Source of the DNA: Galeopsis tetrahit
Lineage: Eukaryota; Streptophyta; Magnoliopsida; Lamiales; Lamiaceae
DNA: 64,000 nucleotides
Direction: 5' to 3'
NCBI GenBank assembly: GCA_963675135.1
Contig: OY776134.1
Location: 60,035,740 to 60,099,739, forward strand
The position numbers were made by a program, and so were the translations under genes. Shown piece by piece: positions 38,261 through 49,330 of the stretch (its first letter is position 1; every line of letters starts with the position of its first letter). Below the pieces are notes generated by a model. The model did not search any database, was not told the DNA's origin, and saw only the letters and a list, made by a program, of their open reading frames with translations.

Positions 38261-38711
38261 ATGGCGAACGCAAATACCAACACTACCTCGCTCTCTGGCT
38301 CATCCACGGCGACAACAAACACAAACGCCAACTCACTCGATCCAGCACTCAACCCTTTCTCCCCATTGGCGTTGCATCCAAACGCCAACCCTGCTGTATC
38401 CATTGTTCTTGAACCTCTTGACGGCACCAACTACGTTTCTTGGAGCCATGCCATCAAGCGAGGACTCAACGTGAAGAATAAAGCACGCCTTATTAATGGT
38501 TCCTTGCTCGTTCCTAATGAAGATAAAGATCCGGCCATATATGCCGTCTGGGTAAGGGCTAACGACCTTGTTCTTATGTGGATTTTTAATTCAATTATAC
38601 CTGACATTAAAAGAACCTTAGAATACTTTTATGTATATGCCGCCTGGGTAAAGAGTAACGACCTTGTTCTTATGTGGATTTTAAATTCAATTATACTTGA
38701 CATTAACCTTA
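38261..38711 (+). pseudogene. Copia retrotransposon gag, N-terminal part
   Basis: The frame opens MANANTNTTSLSGSS and contains NPFSPLALHPNANPAVSIVL, EPLDGTNYVSWSHAIKRGL and KNKARLINGSL. This is the N-terminal copia gag signature (LHPSDNPG..L....L.G.NY.SWSRAM) followed by the start of the UBN2 domain (AVWVRANDLVLMWIFNSI). The last segment is duplicated in frame (38536-38609 and 38632-38705, period 96 bp). The frame is then cut by the Stowaway insertion at 38714 and resumes at 49436. No protease, integrase or reverse transcriptase is present. Confidence 0.85.
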
Positions 38712-38917
38712 TACTCCCTCCGTCCCATGATTTTATGCACACTTTCCTTAACGGGCGTCCCAACATTTTTTGCACACTCCAAAAAAGGAAACAATAATAC
38801 CAATAATACCCCTCATTTATTTTACCTTTAATCAAATTTCTTTCACTTTAATCAATGAATTACCAATAATACCCCTCATTTATTCACTACAAAAAACGCG
38901 CGCTATAGGGACAGACA

Positions 38918-39202
38918 AATGCCGACGGATTATAGTCCGTCGGCATTTCCGACGAAAATGCTGACGGAATGCCGACGGATTGAAAAGTCAACATCAATGC
39001 TGACGGATTTCCTTTCCGTCAGCATTTACCGAGGGAAAATGCTGACGGAAGTTTTGAAATATGTATGCCGACGGAAATGCCGACGGATAATCCGTCGGCA
39101 AATCACACGTTGAATTCGCACCGCCTCGTTTTCCAATAAGGTAACCGTTGGCATTAAAGTCGGCGGTTACCGAGGGAAATGCCGACGGAATATCCGTCGG
39201 CA
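38918..39202. repeat. CACTA 5' sub-terminal motif array
   Basis: About twelve copies of GCCGACGGA or GCTGACGGA in both orientations, several paired as palindromes such as TGCCGACGGATAATCCGTCG. Arrays of this kind in En/Spm elements bind the element's own DNA-binding protein. A TATA-like stretch follows at 39219-39228, upstream of the first gene. Confidence 0.85.
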
Positions 39203-40375
39203 AAAATATATATTTTTTTTATATATAAGGGCCTTCAGATTGATTCGTTTTAGAAAAAAAAAAAGGGCGTGCGTGAGTGATGATTCGGTGGGGAAGACGA
39301 AGACGAGTACGAGGCTATTGAAGCAAATTTCTCCGATTATATTGATACGGTACGTTTTCTTAATTAGTTCTATTACTTAATTTTAATACTTATATATGTT
39401 TATGCATGGATATATGTAAATATGAATAATTTAATGTTGATTTGCATGTTATATTGATTTAGTTAGTTGTTAAAATATTATGATCATGTTAGTACGTACG
39501 TTAGTTAATTTAATTTGTTGATTAAGAATAATTTTGATAGGTCGAGTAGTTTTTTAAGGTTAATTAATTAATTGTTAAATGTATACATTAATTAATTGTT
39601 ATATAGTTAATTACTAGTTTAATTTAATGGTGTAATTTTGATATAGAATATTTTTAATGTAGGTAGTGCATGTTTCAATCAATTGTTTAAATTAGTTTAG
39701 ATATAGTGGTTCGACCGTTGGATCACGTTGTAATTAGGAATATGTTGATTAAATTAGGAATACGCTATATTAGTAAAAATTTTAAATTAGGAATATGTTC
39801 ATTAAATTGATAATTATTGACCCAATTAGAAAATTATTATTTTAATTAGTTTTAGGTTTGTTAATTTAGGAATATATATGTTCAATTTTTTATTATTGAT
39901 TAAGTTAGGTAGAAAAATAATAATTAGAAAAATAATAATTAAATTAGGTTATTGTTGATTAAATTAGGAATATGTTGATTAATTAAATTAGGAATATGCT
40001 ATATTAGTAAAAAATTTAAATTAGGAATATGTTCATTAAATTGATAATTAGAAAACTCCAATTAGAAAAGTATTATTTTAATTATGTTTAGATTTGTTAA
40101 TTTAGGAATATGTTAATTTAGAAATTTTTTTAATGTAGGTGATGCATGTTTCAATCAATTGTTTAAATTATTAGTTAATTAGATGGTTCGACGGTGGTAT
40201 CACGTTGTAATTAGGTTATATATATATATTGATTTGATTTAAATTAGGAATATGTTGATTAAATTAGGAATTGATTAAATTAGGAATATGCTATATTAGT
40301 AAAAATTTTAAATTAGCAATATGTTCATTAAATTGATAATTAGTAAAATTATGTATTTTTTATTGATTGAAACAG

Positions 40376-42024
40376 ATGAGTGAACAAGTACCGAATCAGG
40401 GTTCTGGTTCGCGTAGGTCGTCATTTTTTTCACGTCGTTCAAGGAGGTCTCGGGATGAATCAGTACCTGAGATGGCTCCTCCTCCTCCTCATGTGGCAGT
40501 GTCGCCGCCGCCGCCGACTACGATGTCGGTTGGTTCGTCATCCTCTTCTCGTCAGCATCCTGTTCGAGACAAAAGGAAACCCATTGAAATCGTTTCAGGA
40601 GCGTAAGTCAATAATTCTAATGTTTAACAGTATTCAATAACGATTAACTTTATTTATTTATAATGTGTTAGTTTATAAATTTGTTAATAATTTTACAGGT
40701 TGGTGCCCGGTAATGAGGTGTCCAGGATCTGCACAAAATCCTTTAAGAATTGCAAGATTTCTAAGGGTGCTATCACTTGGTTGTCGGTGCCACAATCTAA
40801 AAAGGATGAATATTTCGAGGAGTTCCAGGTATATAATTACAATAATTAAAGTTTATTAAATAACTAATTATTCATATTATTTGATAAATATGTTGAATAT
40901 TTATTTGTATAGAAAAAGGCCCGTTGGGATACGGCGATCTACTCGGACGCCGATATTTACGAGAAGTGGTACGGTGTTTGTTCTAGTCGGTACACGAACA
41001 TGATGTACGACTGGAGAACGGCCTGGCGTGATAAAAACGTAAATCTTGTTCTGGGGGTAGAGGATGGTGTTGACCTGTGGGAGTCGTTGGTTGAGAAGTG
41101 GTCGGACCCGGCTTACCAAGAGAAGTGTAACAAAGCTCGGGCCAACCGCAGAACCGACGTTGGAGGCGGGATGGCAGTGCATCGGGGGGGAGCTCGGTCC
41201 GTCCTCGAGCAATCACTTGCTATCGTAAGTTTTCATTAATTTTTAAAAATTAAATAATTATAGTTAATTATTTTATATTAGTTATCTAAATTAATTTGTA
41301 TATGTTTATTTGATACGTAATAGGAGCGGGAGACTGGACGTCCACACACCCACTTGGATCGGATGAGTCTTCTTCATCCGTTTAATGCCGATACACAGAC
41401 GTCCACCTACGGGCGCACTATTGACCTCCACGTAAGTTTAATTAAATTTATGTATTAATTACATTATATATATATATATATATATATATAGATAATTAAA
41501 TTAATTTTAATTTTTTAATTATGTAGTTGAGCGTCCGACAGAGGATTGAAGAGGCCGAGACGCAAGCCACCGCCACGACTACTACTGAATCCGGAAGCAG
41601 CGGTACCCCTCCGGCTGTTGACGTGGACCGGTGTTACCTTGACGTTGCCCCGACCTCCAAGGGAAGGGTCCTTGGCCTTGGTGGGATGAGCAACGCCGTG
41701 AGGACACCAAGTGGTCGGTCGGCCCGGAGTGCATCGCAGCCGTCCGTATCCTCCACTCCCGTCCCGGATCCGAACGTCATGGCAACGTTCGAGAACTACT
41801 TCCGTCTCTGGAGTACCAATGCGGGTCGGACGTTGGGGATGTCTGCTGAGCAGATCGAGGCCATCTATCAACAGACGATGGGGCAACCAGCTCCAGCTCC
41901 AGATCAAGCTGCAGGTCAAGATGCAGGTCAGGCCGACGGTGCCGACGTCAACTTGAATGAGGATGTGGAACAATTTTTTAACTTTCCGGGCACTGGCAAC
42001 TATCCTGGCAACTATCCTGGTTGA
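40376..42024 (+). CDS. CACTA-encoded Transposase_24 / Ptta-En-Spm-type protein
   Basis: Five exons: 40376-40602, 40699-40828, 40913-41224, 41324-41431 and 41527-42024, giving 424 codons plus TGA. The ATG follows directly after an AG acceptor, and a 5' UTR intron from 39350 to 40375 is likely. Residues 1-75 are Ser/Arg/Pro-rich (RRSSFFSRRSRRSRDE). Residues ~90-280 resemble the plant transposase (Ptta/En/Spm) domain: ISKGAITWLSVPQSKKDEYF, KKARWDTAIYSDADIYEKWY, SSRYTNMMYDWRTAW, WSDPAYQEKCNKARANR and an ETGRPHTHLDRMSLLHPF block. The C-terminus is Ala/Gln-rich and ends NFPGTGNYPGNYPG. By analogy with TnpA it may bind the sub-terminal motifs; that role is inferred. Confidence 0.85.
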
Positions 42025-42293
42025 ACAATTTGAACAATTTAATTTTGTGTTGAACTAATTTATTTTTCTGTTGAACTTATTTAATTTTCTGTTGAACTTA
42101 TTTATCTTTATGTATATATTTATGTTTATATTGAAAAATATGTTGAACTATATATTGCAGTTTATTTGTGTAGTTTATTGGTGTATAGATGAAAATAGGG
42201 TGCATTCTAGATATAGATTTAAACCACTTGAAGGTGGAAGTGAATTTTAGTACAAATTAAAATAGCCTCATATAGAGTGCATTATACATATAT

Positions 42294-42674
42294 TTAACCA
42301 AACCACTTGAAGGTGGTAGATGCAACCATGACAACTAGCACAATCAAAATGATTTTGTTCACTTTGATTAAATCCTTGATTTCTTCAGCCAAATTCTTGA
42401 TTTCTGTAACCAATTTCTTCATCTCTTGAGTCATTTTCTTCATGTCTTCAGTTTCTTGGTCACTTTGATTAGATCCTTGATTCTTGTCAACACCACAGTT
42501 TTCTAGAGTATCAGCCCATACAAAGAAACCACATCCACCATCACTTACGGAGTCAGGACAATTATGAAATATCCTCCCTTTACTTCTAGGTTGTTTAGAA
42601 GCATATGTACGACATGCCTTTCCACAATAACAAACAAGGCCTTGCTGAAATCGAATAGAAGAGGAAGAAGACAT
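42294..42674 (-). CDS. GRF-type zinc finger protein with C-terminal membrane segment, inside the CACTA element
   Basis: A single exon of 126 codons. The chosen start is the inner methionine (MSSSSSIRFQQG), the usual beginning of small plant GRF proteins; an upstream ATG at 42689 adds five residues. Residues ~10-55 form a GRF zinc finger: LVCYCGKAC, KGRIFHNCP and GGCGFFVWAD, with the cysteines and the GRIF core present. A charged coiled coil follows (MKKMTQEMKKLVTEIKNLAE), then a hydrophobic tail IILIVLVVMVA, a likely membrane anchor. GRF fingers bind single-stranded nucleic acid in other proteins. The frame is divergent from TNP2, with about 600 bp between start codons, and has its own TATA-like box (42731-42740). 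Its role in the element is unknown. Confidence 0.8.
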   Translation of the reverse strand: MSSSSSIRFQQGLVCYCGKACRTYASKQPRSKGRIFHNCPDSVSDGGCGFFVWADTLENCGVDKNQGSNQSDQETEDMKKMTQEMKKLVTEIKNLAEEIKDLIKVNKIILIVLVVMVASTTFKWFG

Positions 42675-42730
42675 GATATTTCTTTGCAAAATAGAAAAAA
42701 TCGAATATGGTGTGTGTGAGCTTTGTGTTG

Positions 42731-42740
42731 CTATATATAC
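42731..42740 (-). promoter_or_regulatory. TATA-like box of the GRF gene
   Basis: GTATATATAG on the minus strand, 57-66 bp upstream of the chosen start codon and directly next to the internal motif array. Confidence 0.5.
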
Positions 42741-42784
42741 AAAAAATTGAATTAATTAATAAAATAAAATAAAAAAACCCGCCA

Positions 42785-43019
42785 AATGCCGACGGAATAT
42801 ATTTTCCGTCGGAATTCAGAATTTGATAAATGCCGACGGAATATCCGTCGGCATTTATCTTTACTGACGGCAATTTGGGCGGTGAAATGCCGACGGAATT
42901 AACTTTCCGTCGGAATTCACCATTTGATAAATGCCGACGGATTTTTATCTTGACCGACGGAAATTTGGGCGGGTGAAATGCCGACGGAAAGATAAGTCCG
43001 TCGGCATTTCCGTCGGGAA
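42785..43019. repeat. Internal motif array between the GRF gene and TNP2
   Basis: About twelve copies of RCCGACGGA or its complement, many paired around AATTTGATAAAT or short AT spacers. It lies in the divergent intergenic space between 42674 and 43282, not at an element end. Confidence 0.85.
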
Positions 43020-43281
43020 ATGTTTCCCTAAAACTTTCTTTTTTTCCACTTCACTTTCGTATTGCAAATTTACACCAAAACTTTCTACTGCCTAATTTTT
43101 TATGCTCATGCTCGGGTATTCAGAAACATCAAATTACGGTACATTTTCTACCATTTTTAATTTACTCTATATATAAAATTCAATATAATGTAATTACATG
43201 TTTTATATATATCATAAGTTTTGTTTGAATTTATTATAAGTTTAGTTTAGTAATGTGTTGCTCCACTTAAATGTTTAGCAG

Positions 43282-46200
43282 ATGGATTTGCCTGACCGTC
43301 GTTGGATGTATTGTACTCCTAGAATGATTAGAGGAAATGTGAATGTGGAATTTTATAATGAACTCGTGTTATTTGTTGAATTTGCAAAAAGCCAGCCACA
43401 TTACATGAGTGGAAATTGCATTAGGTGTCCGTGTAATGCTAAGAAATGTCAGAATAAGCAATATAAAGAGATTGATGAGGTCCTAGTGCATATTGTGAAG
43501 AATGGTTTCGTTGATAATTATTATAATTGGACTAGTCATGGCGAAACACGTTGGCCTTATAGATTTGATGAAGTGTTTTACTATTACACTGTTGGAATAT
43601 ATATACAAGAAGCAAATTTCGATCATGTTGGCACTAGTAACGAGGTAGAACAACAGTTTGGGGACGAAGAACAACAGTTTGGGGACGAAGAACAACAGTT
43701 TGGGGACGAAGAACAACAGTTTGGGGACGAAGAACCGAATATGTATCAAACAATGATCAGGGAAGCTGGTTTTTCAAACATGGAAGAGGAGCCGACGAAT
43801 GAGGCATTTCGGTTTTATGAGATGCTCAAATTAGTCGAAGAAGATTTATATCCGGGTTGTGAATCTCACTCACAGTTGTCATTTAATGCACGACTCATGA
43901 ACATTAAGACCGAGAACAAGCTTTCTAACAGGGCATATGAGCAAGTGACACAGTTATGCAGTGAAATTTGTCCTCAAAATAATAAGGTGCCTACGCCGTT
44001 TCATCAAAGCAAACAAATGTTGAAGAATGTTGGTTTGCCGGTTGAGAAGATTGATTGTTGTGTGAAGGGTTGCATGTTATATTGGGGTGACGAAGATAGC
44101 AGTCTGAACATGTGTAGATTGTGTGGTCATCCCCGGTACAAAGAGGCACGTCGAAAGGGACCTGGTGGTCAATCGAAGAAGACAAAGAAGAAAGTGCCAT
44201 ATAAGAAGATGTACTACCTTCCTATCATTCCTCGTTTGATGAGATTATATCAATCAAGTGCCACTGCACAACACATGACGTGGCATGCTACAGATTCCTC
44301 TTCGGCTGAGTCGAGGGAGATGCGACATCCGACAGACTCAGAGGCCTGGAAACATCTTGACAACGTGTTTCCAGATTTTGCTTGTGAACCGAGGAATGTG
44401 AGATTAGGTTTGTGTACTGATGGTTTTGCACCGTTTGGGATGCATGGGAAGCAGTATTCTTTGTGGCCGGTGATACTGACTCCGTATAATCTTCCTCCGT
44501 GGATGTGCATGAAACCTCAAACAATGTTTCTGACTGTATTGGTGCCTGGACCAACGAATCCAAAGGACAAACTGGATGTTTATCTCCAACCTCTTATAAA
44601 AGACTTGATCTTCTTATGGGAGAATGGAGTCCAAACGTACGATGTTTTTAGAAAGCAGAACTTCACGATGCGTGCTGCTCTTTTATGGACCATTAGCGAC
44701 TTTCCTGCATATGGTATGTTGTCCGGGTGGAGTACGGCCGGAAAGAAAGCATGTCCGTATTGTATGGAGAATTCTGAAGCTTTCAGTCTCCCGGTGAGTA
44801 GAAAAGTTTCATGGTTCGATAATCACCGTAGGTTCTTACCTCAAGGTCACCCGTTTCGAAGAAATAAGAAGAACTTCGTAAAGAACAGAGCAGTCACAAA
44901 CAATCGACCTCCACTTCGAGATGGTATTTTATACATTTATTTAATGAGTATTAAACGTATATTTATCTATTGCTTTTAGTGTCACTTATAATTTACTCTC
45001 CGTACAGGACGTAGGTTGTTATATGAGATTCAGTGGACGGGGTTGAAAAAAAGTACTGAGGAAAATGCAGCGGAACACAACAGAGGAATTGAGGGTGGTT
45101 GGAACAAAAGGAGTATTTTTTGGGACTTACCATACTGGAGTTCACTATTGATACGACACAATTTGGATGTGATGCACATTGAAAAGAATGTGTTTGACAA
45201 TGTGTTCCACACAATCATGAACACCGAAGGCAAGACGAAAGACACTCCAAAGTCTCGGGAGGATTTGGACACTCTTTGTCGTCGTCCAGAGTTGAAAAAG
45301 GATGAGCGTACAGGTAAATTTCCAAAGGCTAGCTACACACTGGATAAGCCACAAAAACAAAGATTGTGTAGGTGGATAAAGGAGTTGAACTTTCCGGACG
45401 GCTACGTGTCGAACTTGAGTCGATGCGTAGACACAACAACGGGTAAGGTTGCAAGGATGAAGAGTCATGATTGTCATGTATTTATGCAACGCTTGATACC
45501 GATTGCGTTCAAGGAACTTCTTCCTCTCAATGTGTGGAGGGCTATCACTGAATTAAGTCTATTTTTTAGAGATTTAACGGCTACAACGATCACGATCGAT
45601 GATATGATTCGTTTAGATGAAGACATTCCAGTGATTTTGTGTAAGTTGGAACAAATTTTTCCACCTAGCTTCTTTAACTCGATTGAACACTTACCCGTTC
45701 ACTTAGCGTATGAAGCGAGAATTTGTGGTCCGGTGCAATACAGGTGGATGTACCCATTTGAAAGGTAAAATCTTACTTTTTTTTATTTCATTACAATTAC
45801 ACATGCATTCTTATAAGTTTTATATATATATATATATGTGTGTGTATATCAGGTATCTCCACAACTTGAAACGTAATGCTAAACAAAAGGCAAACGTTGA
45901 AGCATCGATTGTGAATGCTTATTTGAATGAAGAGGTTGGCATGTTTTGTTCTTATTACTTTGAAGACCACGTCAACACAAAGTTAAGAAGTGCTCCACGT
46001 AACTTCGGTGGTACATCTGCTGACGATATCAGTGAAGAGGTCGATGGAATGCTCTCCATATTCAAGTCTAAGGGACGGCCAATAGGAAAACCCATTGAAC
46101 GATTTTGGGAGACGAACTCGGAGGCGGAAATAGCACAAACGTATGTGTTATTGAATTGTGATGAAGTTCAGCCATACATTGAGTAAGTATTTCATATATA

Positions 46201-47218
46201 AATCGTCTATTTAACTACCACTTCATTTATGTCATTTAATATTAACCAAGTTTTTGAATGTTGTGAATTAGGATGTACACTCAAGAACTACGACGAGCAG
46301 AACCAAACATCTCAGATGCATATATAGATGCTCGTATTCAACGTGAATTTTCCCGATGGTTCGAACGTTATGTGAGTATCATTTAATTAATTATGTTTTA
46401 CGTAAATACATAAATATTTATTTTAATTAATTTTTAATTGAGCCGTATAGGGACGGGATAACGCTCTAGACAGTCGATTCTTACGAGATCTCAGCAAGGG
46501 ACCACTACGTCGTGTAAAGACTTACAACGGTTATATTGTGAAGGGCTACAGATTTCATACGTCTGGGTATGCATCGACAAAGGGGACTACCAATAGTGGC
46601 GTCTACGTTAGCAGTGCGAATTACAATGCAGATGCAAGTGATTACTTTGGGGTGTTACGGGAAGTCGTCGAAGTAGAATATCCAGGATATCCAGCAAAGA
46701 CTGTAGTGTTGTTCAAGTGTCATTGGTTTGATTCAGGCCATCTAGGAACAAGAATTCACCCGGAGTACAAGCTCGTTGATGTTAGTTCGAAAAGGACGTA
46801 TGTTGGGGATGATCCATTTGTATTTGCCCATCAAGTATACTACTGCACATATCCGGGAGCTCCACGTGGTTATGAATGGCACGCTGTTTGCAAAGTAAAG
46901 GCAAGGTCAATGGTAGAAGTCCCTAAAAAGGACATAAATACTGAAGATGAATCTCCATTTCAAACAGAACAAATAGAGACTCCAACTGAAGTCTTTACGG
47001 GATATTTCAATTTTTCTGTACCCTTGACGGCTGCAAATCCCCAATTAATCGAAATTGAAGGTGAAGAGGAGGGGGATGAAGAAGAGGATGAAGAGGAGAA
47101 TGAAGATGAGGATGAAGAGGAGAATGAAGAAGATGAGGATGAGGAGGAGGAAGATGATGATGAGGAGGAGGAGGATAAGGACGAAGAGGAGGATGAAGAC
47201 GATGAAGATGAAAATTAA
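43282..47218 (+). CDS. TNP2-type CACTA transposase
   Basis: Five exons: 43282-44923, 45008-45764, 45853-46182, 46272-46371 and 46451-47218, giving 1198 codons plus TAA. The ATG follows an AG acceptor, and a 5' UTR intron 43139-43281 is likely. Residues ~5-80 are the transposase-associated domain with its Cys/His set (CIRCPCNAKKC). Residues 123-150 are four exact EQQFGDE repeats. Residues ~270-620 are the Tnp2 catalytic region, including LGLCTDGFAPFG, LWTISDFPAYGMLSGW, KACPYC and the block LDVMHIEKNVFDN, where conserved acidic residues sit. DUF4218 follows (residues ~660-830, LEQIFPPSFFNSIEHLPVHL), then DUF4216 (residues ~980-1060, DYFGVLREVVEVEY and VLFKCHWFD), and a ~45-residue tail of Asp and Glu. 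No frameshift or premature stop was seen. Confidence 0.92.
43648..43731 (+). repeat. Four 21-bp tandem repeats inside TNP2 exon 1
   Basis: The unit GAACAACAGTTTGGGGACGA plus A occurs four times without a difference and encodes EQQFGDE repeated four times. Exact identity suggests recent replication slippage; copy number probably varies among family members. Confidence 0.95.
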
Positions 47219-47454
47219 TTCAATTAATGTAATGTATTTATTTCTTATTTTATAAAAGTTAATTAATTATTTATCATTTAGGTACAAATTATAAAAATTA
47301 AATTTACTATAAATATAAGTCACAACCAATATATATATTAATATATGTGGAAGAAATGAATTTTGTGATTTTTTTTAAAAAATATTTTGGTAATTTAGTA
47401 AGTATATAGAAAAAATTGAATTATTTAAAAAAAAATAAAAAAAATCGCCAAAAT

Positions 47455-47600
47455 GCTGACGGAATTAGTTTTCCGTCCGTGTTTACCTTTTGAAAAATAC
47501 CGACGGATTATCCGTCGGTATTTATATATGTCCGTCGACATTCACCATTTGATAAATACCGACGGAATATCCATCGGTATTTGTACATGCCGACGGAAAA
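47455..47600. repeat. Internal motif array downstream of TNP2
   Basis: About seven copies of RCYGACGGA or its complement, weaker than the other arrays. A TATA-like TTATATAAAA follows at 47608-47617. Confidence 0.75.
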
Positions 47601-47721
47601 TAAGCCCTTATATAAAACCTCAACCTAGAGTTTTCTTTCACTCTTTCCAAACTTTCCTCTTCTCCACCACTCTTCGGCCCTACTCTTCGGCCCCATTCCC
47701 CCCCACCTCGCCTCTCTCCAC

Positions 47722-47871
47722 CACCTCAAAATCCTCAGAATCGGCGACAACTACCTCACCGGCCCTATTCCCGCCACCCTCGGCACCGATTTCTCTCCAC
47801 CGTGAAGCATGGCCGCCGCCCAATCTGTGCTCCTCCGGCGTTTTAATAAGTGGTCCGACTCCGACTCCGAC
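47722..47871 (+). pseudogene. LRR-like captured fragment and short first-exon-like frame
   Basis: The frame from 47722 reads HLKILRIGDNYLTGPIPATL followed by GTDFSPP and a stop. This fits one leucine-rich repeat of plant receptor kinases (L..LRIGDN.LTGPIP..LG). It overlaps nothing else in the element and is GC-rich. Twenty bases on, an ATG at 47809 opens 21 codons (MAAAQSVLLRRFNKWSDSDS, then D) that end exactly at a GTAAGT donor (47872). Together with the TATA-like box at 47608 this could be a small transcription unit that picked up host sequence. The source gene and any downstream exon were not identified. Confidence 0.45.
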
Positions 47872-48827
47872 GTAAGTGATTTTGAGTTTAGATTGAAAAA
47901 TTTTGAACTTCAACATCGATTTTTTTTTTAATTTTTTGGTTGTTTCCTTGAAGAATTTTCTGGCAAGAATAGGCTCCAAATCAACTTTTATAAAATTTAT
48001 ATTAAAATACTACATCAAGTTATGAACCACTTATATTTATTTCATGATTTATTGATTATTATAAATAATTTTATAAAATCCTTTTCCAAAACTGCTCAAG
48101 CTGAAATTAAAAGCTACCTACTGTGATTTTCGAAAATGAACCAAAACAATATTTTCTGGCACCCAAATTGTATGATACAAAATTTTTATGTGTTCTATAC
48201 TTCAAGATGTACCAACTTTTTAAAATTCATAATTTTCTAACATGTTTTAGTATTTTATAAAAATGCTCAAAGTTAGTTGACTCTATGACTCATTTACATA
48301 AACTGCACTGCACTGTTTTAAAAACGAGTCCTTCGACTACCAAAACTTGTTACACAAATTTTATACACTTTAAAAACTTCAAGGAGCTCTTACAGTTTCA
48401 ATTTCATAATTTTTCAAGGAGTTTTGATATTTTAAATTAATTCTAGAAGTTTGAGGTGTATAAACCATCTTACAAATTGCATACATTAGTTTTTATGAAT
48501 CTTATATTTGTGTATTTTTCAAGGAATGTGATTGTACTACTGGTGCAGGTGTATGAATTGAAGAATACTTTTTAACCATGAGGATATGTAATAAAAACAA
48601 TGCCAATTTCTTCACATTCCCAACATAATATTTCATGTAATATTATTGTTTCATTACATAATATTTTAATTTTTACATAATGACATTTTTTACGAAATTT
48701 CTTCACATTCCCAACCTCTCGGAAAATGTAATTCTGGTCGGAAAATAAAATTCTGGTCGGAAAATAAAATTCTGGTCGGGGCCTCCCCGACCACCCATAT
48801 TTTTTTTATTAATATTTTGTTTTACTG
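47872..48827. other. CACTA 3' interior without genes
   Basis: AT-rich. A 21-23 bp phrase (GGTCGGAAAATAAAATTCT) repeats about three times near 48714-48780. No frame is supported. Confidence 0.45.
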
Positions 48828-49330
48828 ACGGATATTCCCTCGGTAAATTGCCGACGGATATTCCGTCGATATGTGAATTTCGAAATCATTTTTTTTTTAT
48901 TCATATTTTGTTTTACTGACGGATATTCCGTCGGTAAAATGCCGACGGATATTCCGTCGGTCAAATGCCGACGGATATTCCGTCGATATATGAATTTCGA
49001 AATCAATATTTATTCAAAAATTAATTTCTTTTATAATTATTTTAATTCATTCTAATTTGTTTTATAATTATTTTAATTCATTCTTTCCGACGGAATTACC
49101 GACGGAATGTTGACCCGGTTTGTTAAACGGGTTGTCCGAAATACCGACGGAATTTCCCTCGGTATTTCCCTCGACAAATCCGACGGAATATCCGTCGGCA
49201 ATGCCGACGGAATTCAAAAATCCGTCGGCAAAAAAAGCTGACGCCGAAAAAGGGGACGGCCGACTTTCCGTCGGTAAATCCGTCGGTAACCTCTGCGGCC
49301 GACGGAAAATCCGTCGGTAAATCCGTCTCT
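48828..49330. repeat. CACTA 3' sub-terminal motif array
   Basis: Roughly twenty copies of CYGACGGA or its complement in two clusters, 48828-48990 and 49085-49330. A block containing TTTTGTTTTACTGACGGATA and TGAATTTCGAAATCA is duplicated (from about 48810 and 48905). This is the counterpart of the 5' array at 38918. Confidence 0.85.

Noticed and set aside
43483..43749. Minus-strand frame with FFVPKLL repeats
   Set aside because: It is the antisense of the EQQFGDE repeats in TNP2.
47055..47255. A Lys/Arg/Met-rich frame overlapping the TNP2 tail
   Set aside because: It is the shifted-frame reading of the GAA/GAT-rich codons that encode the acidic tail.
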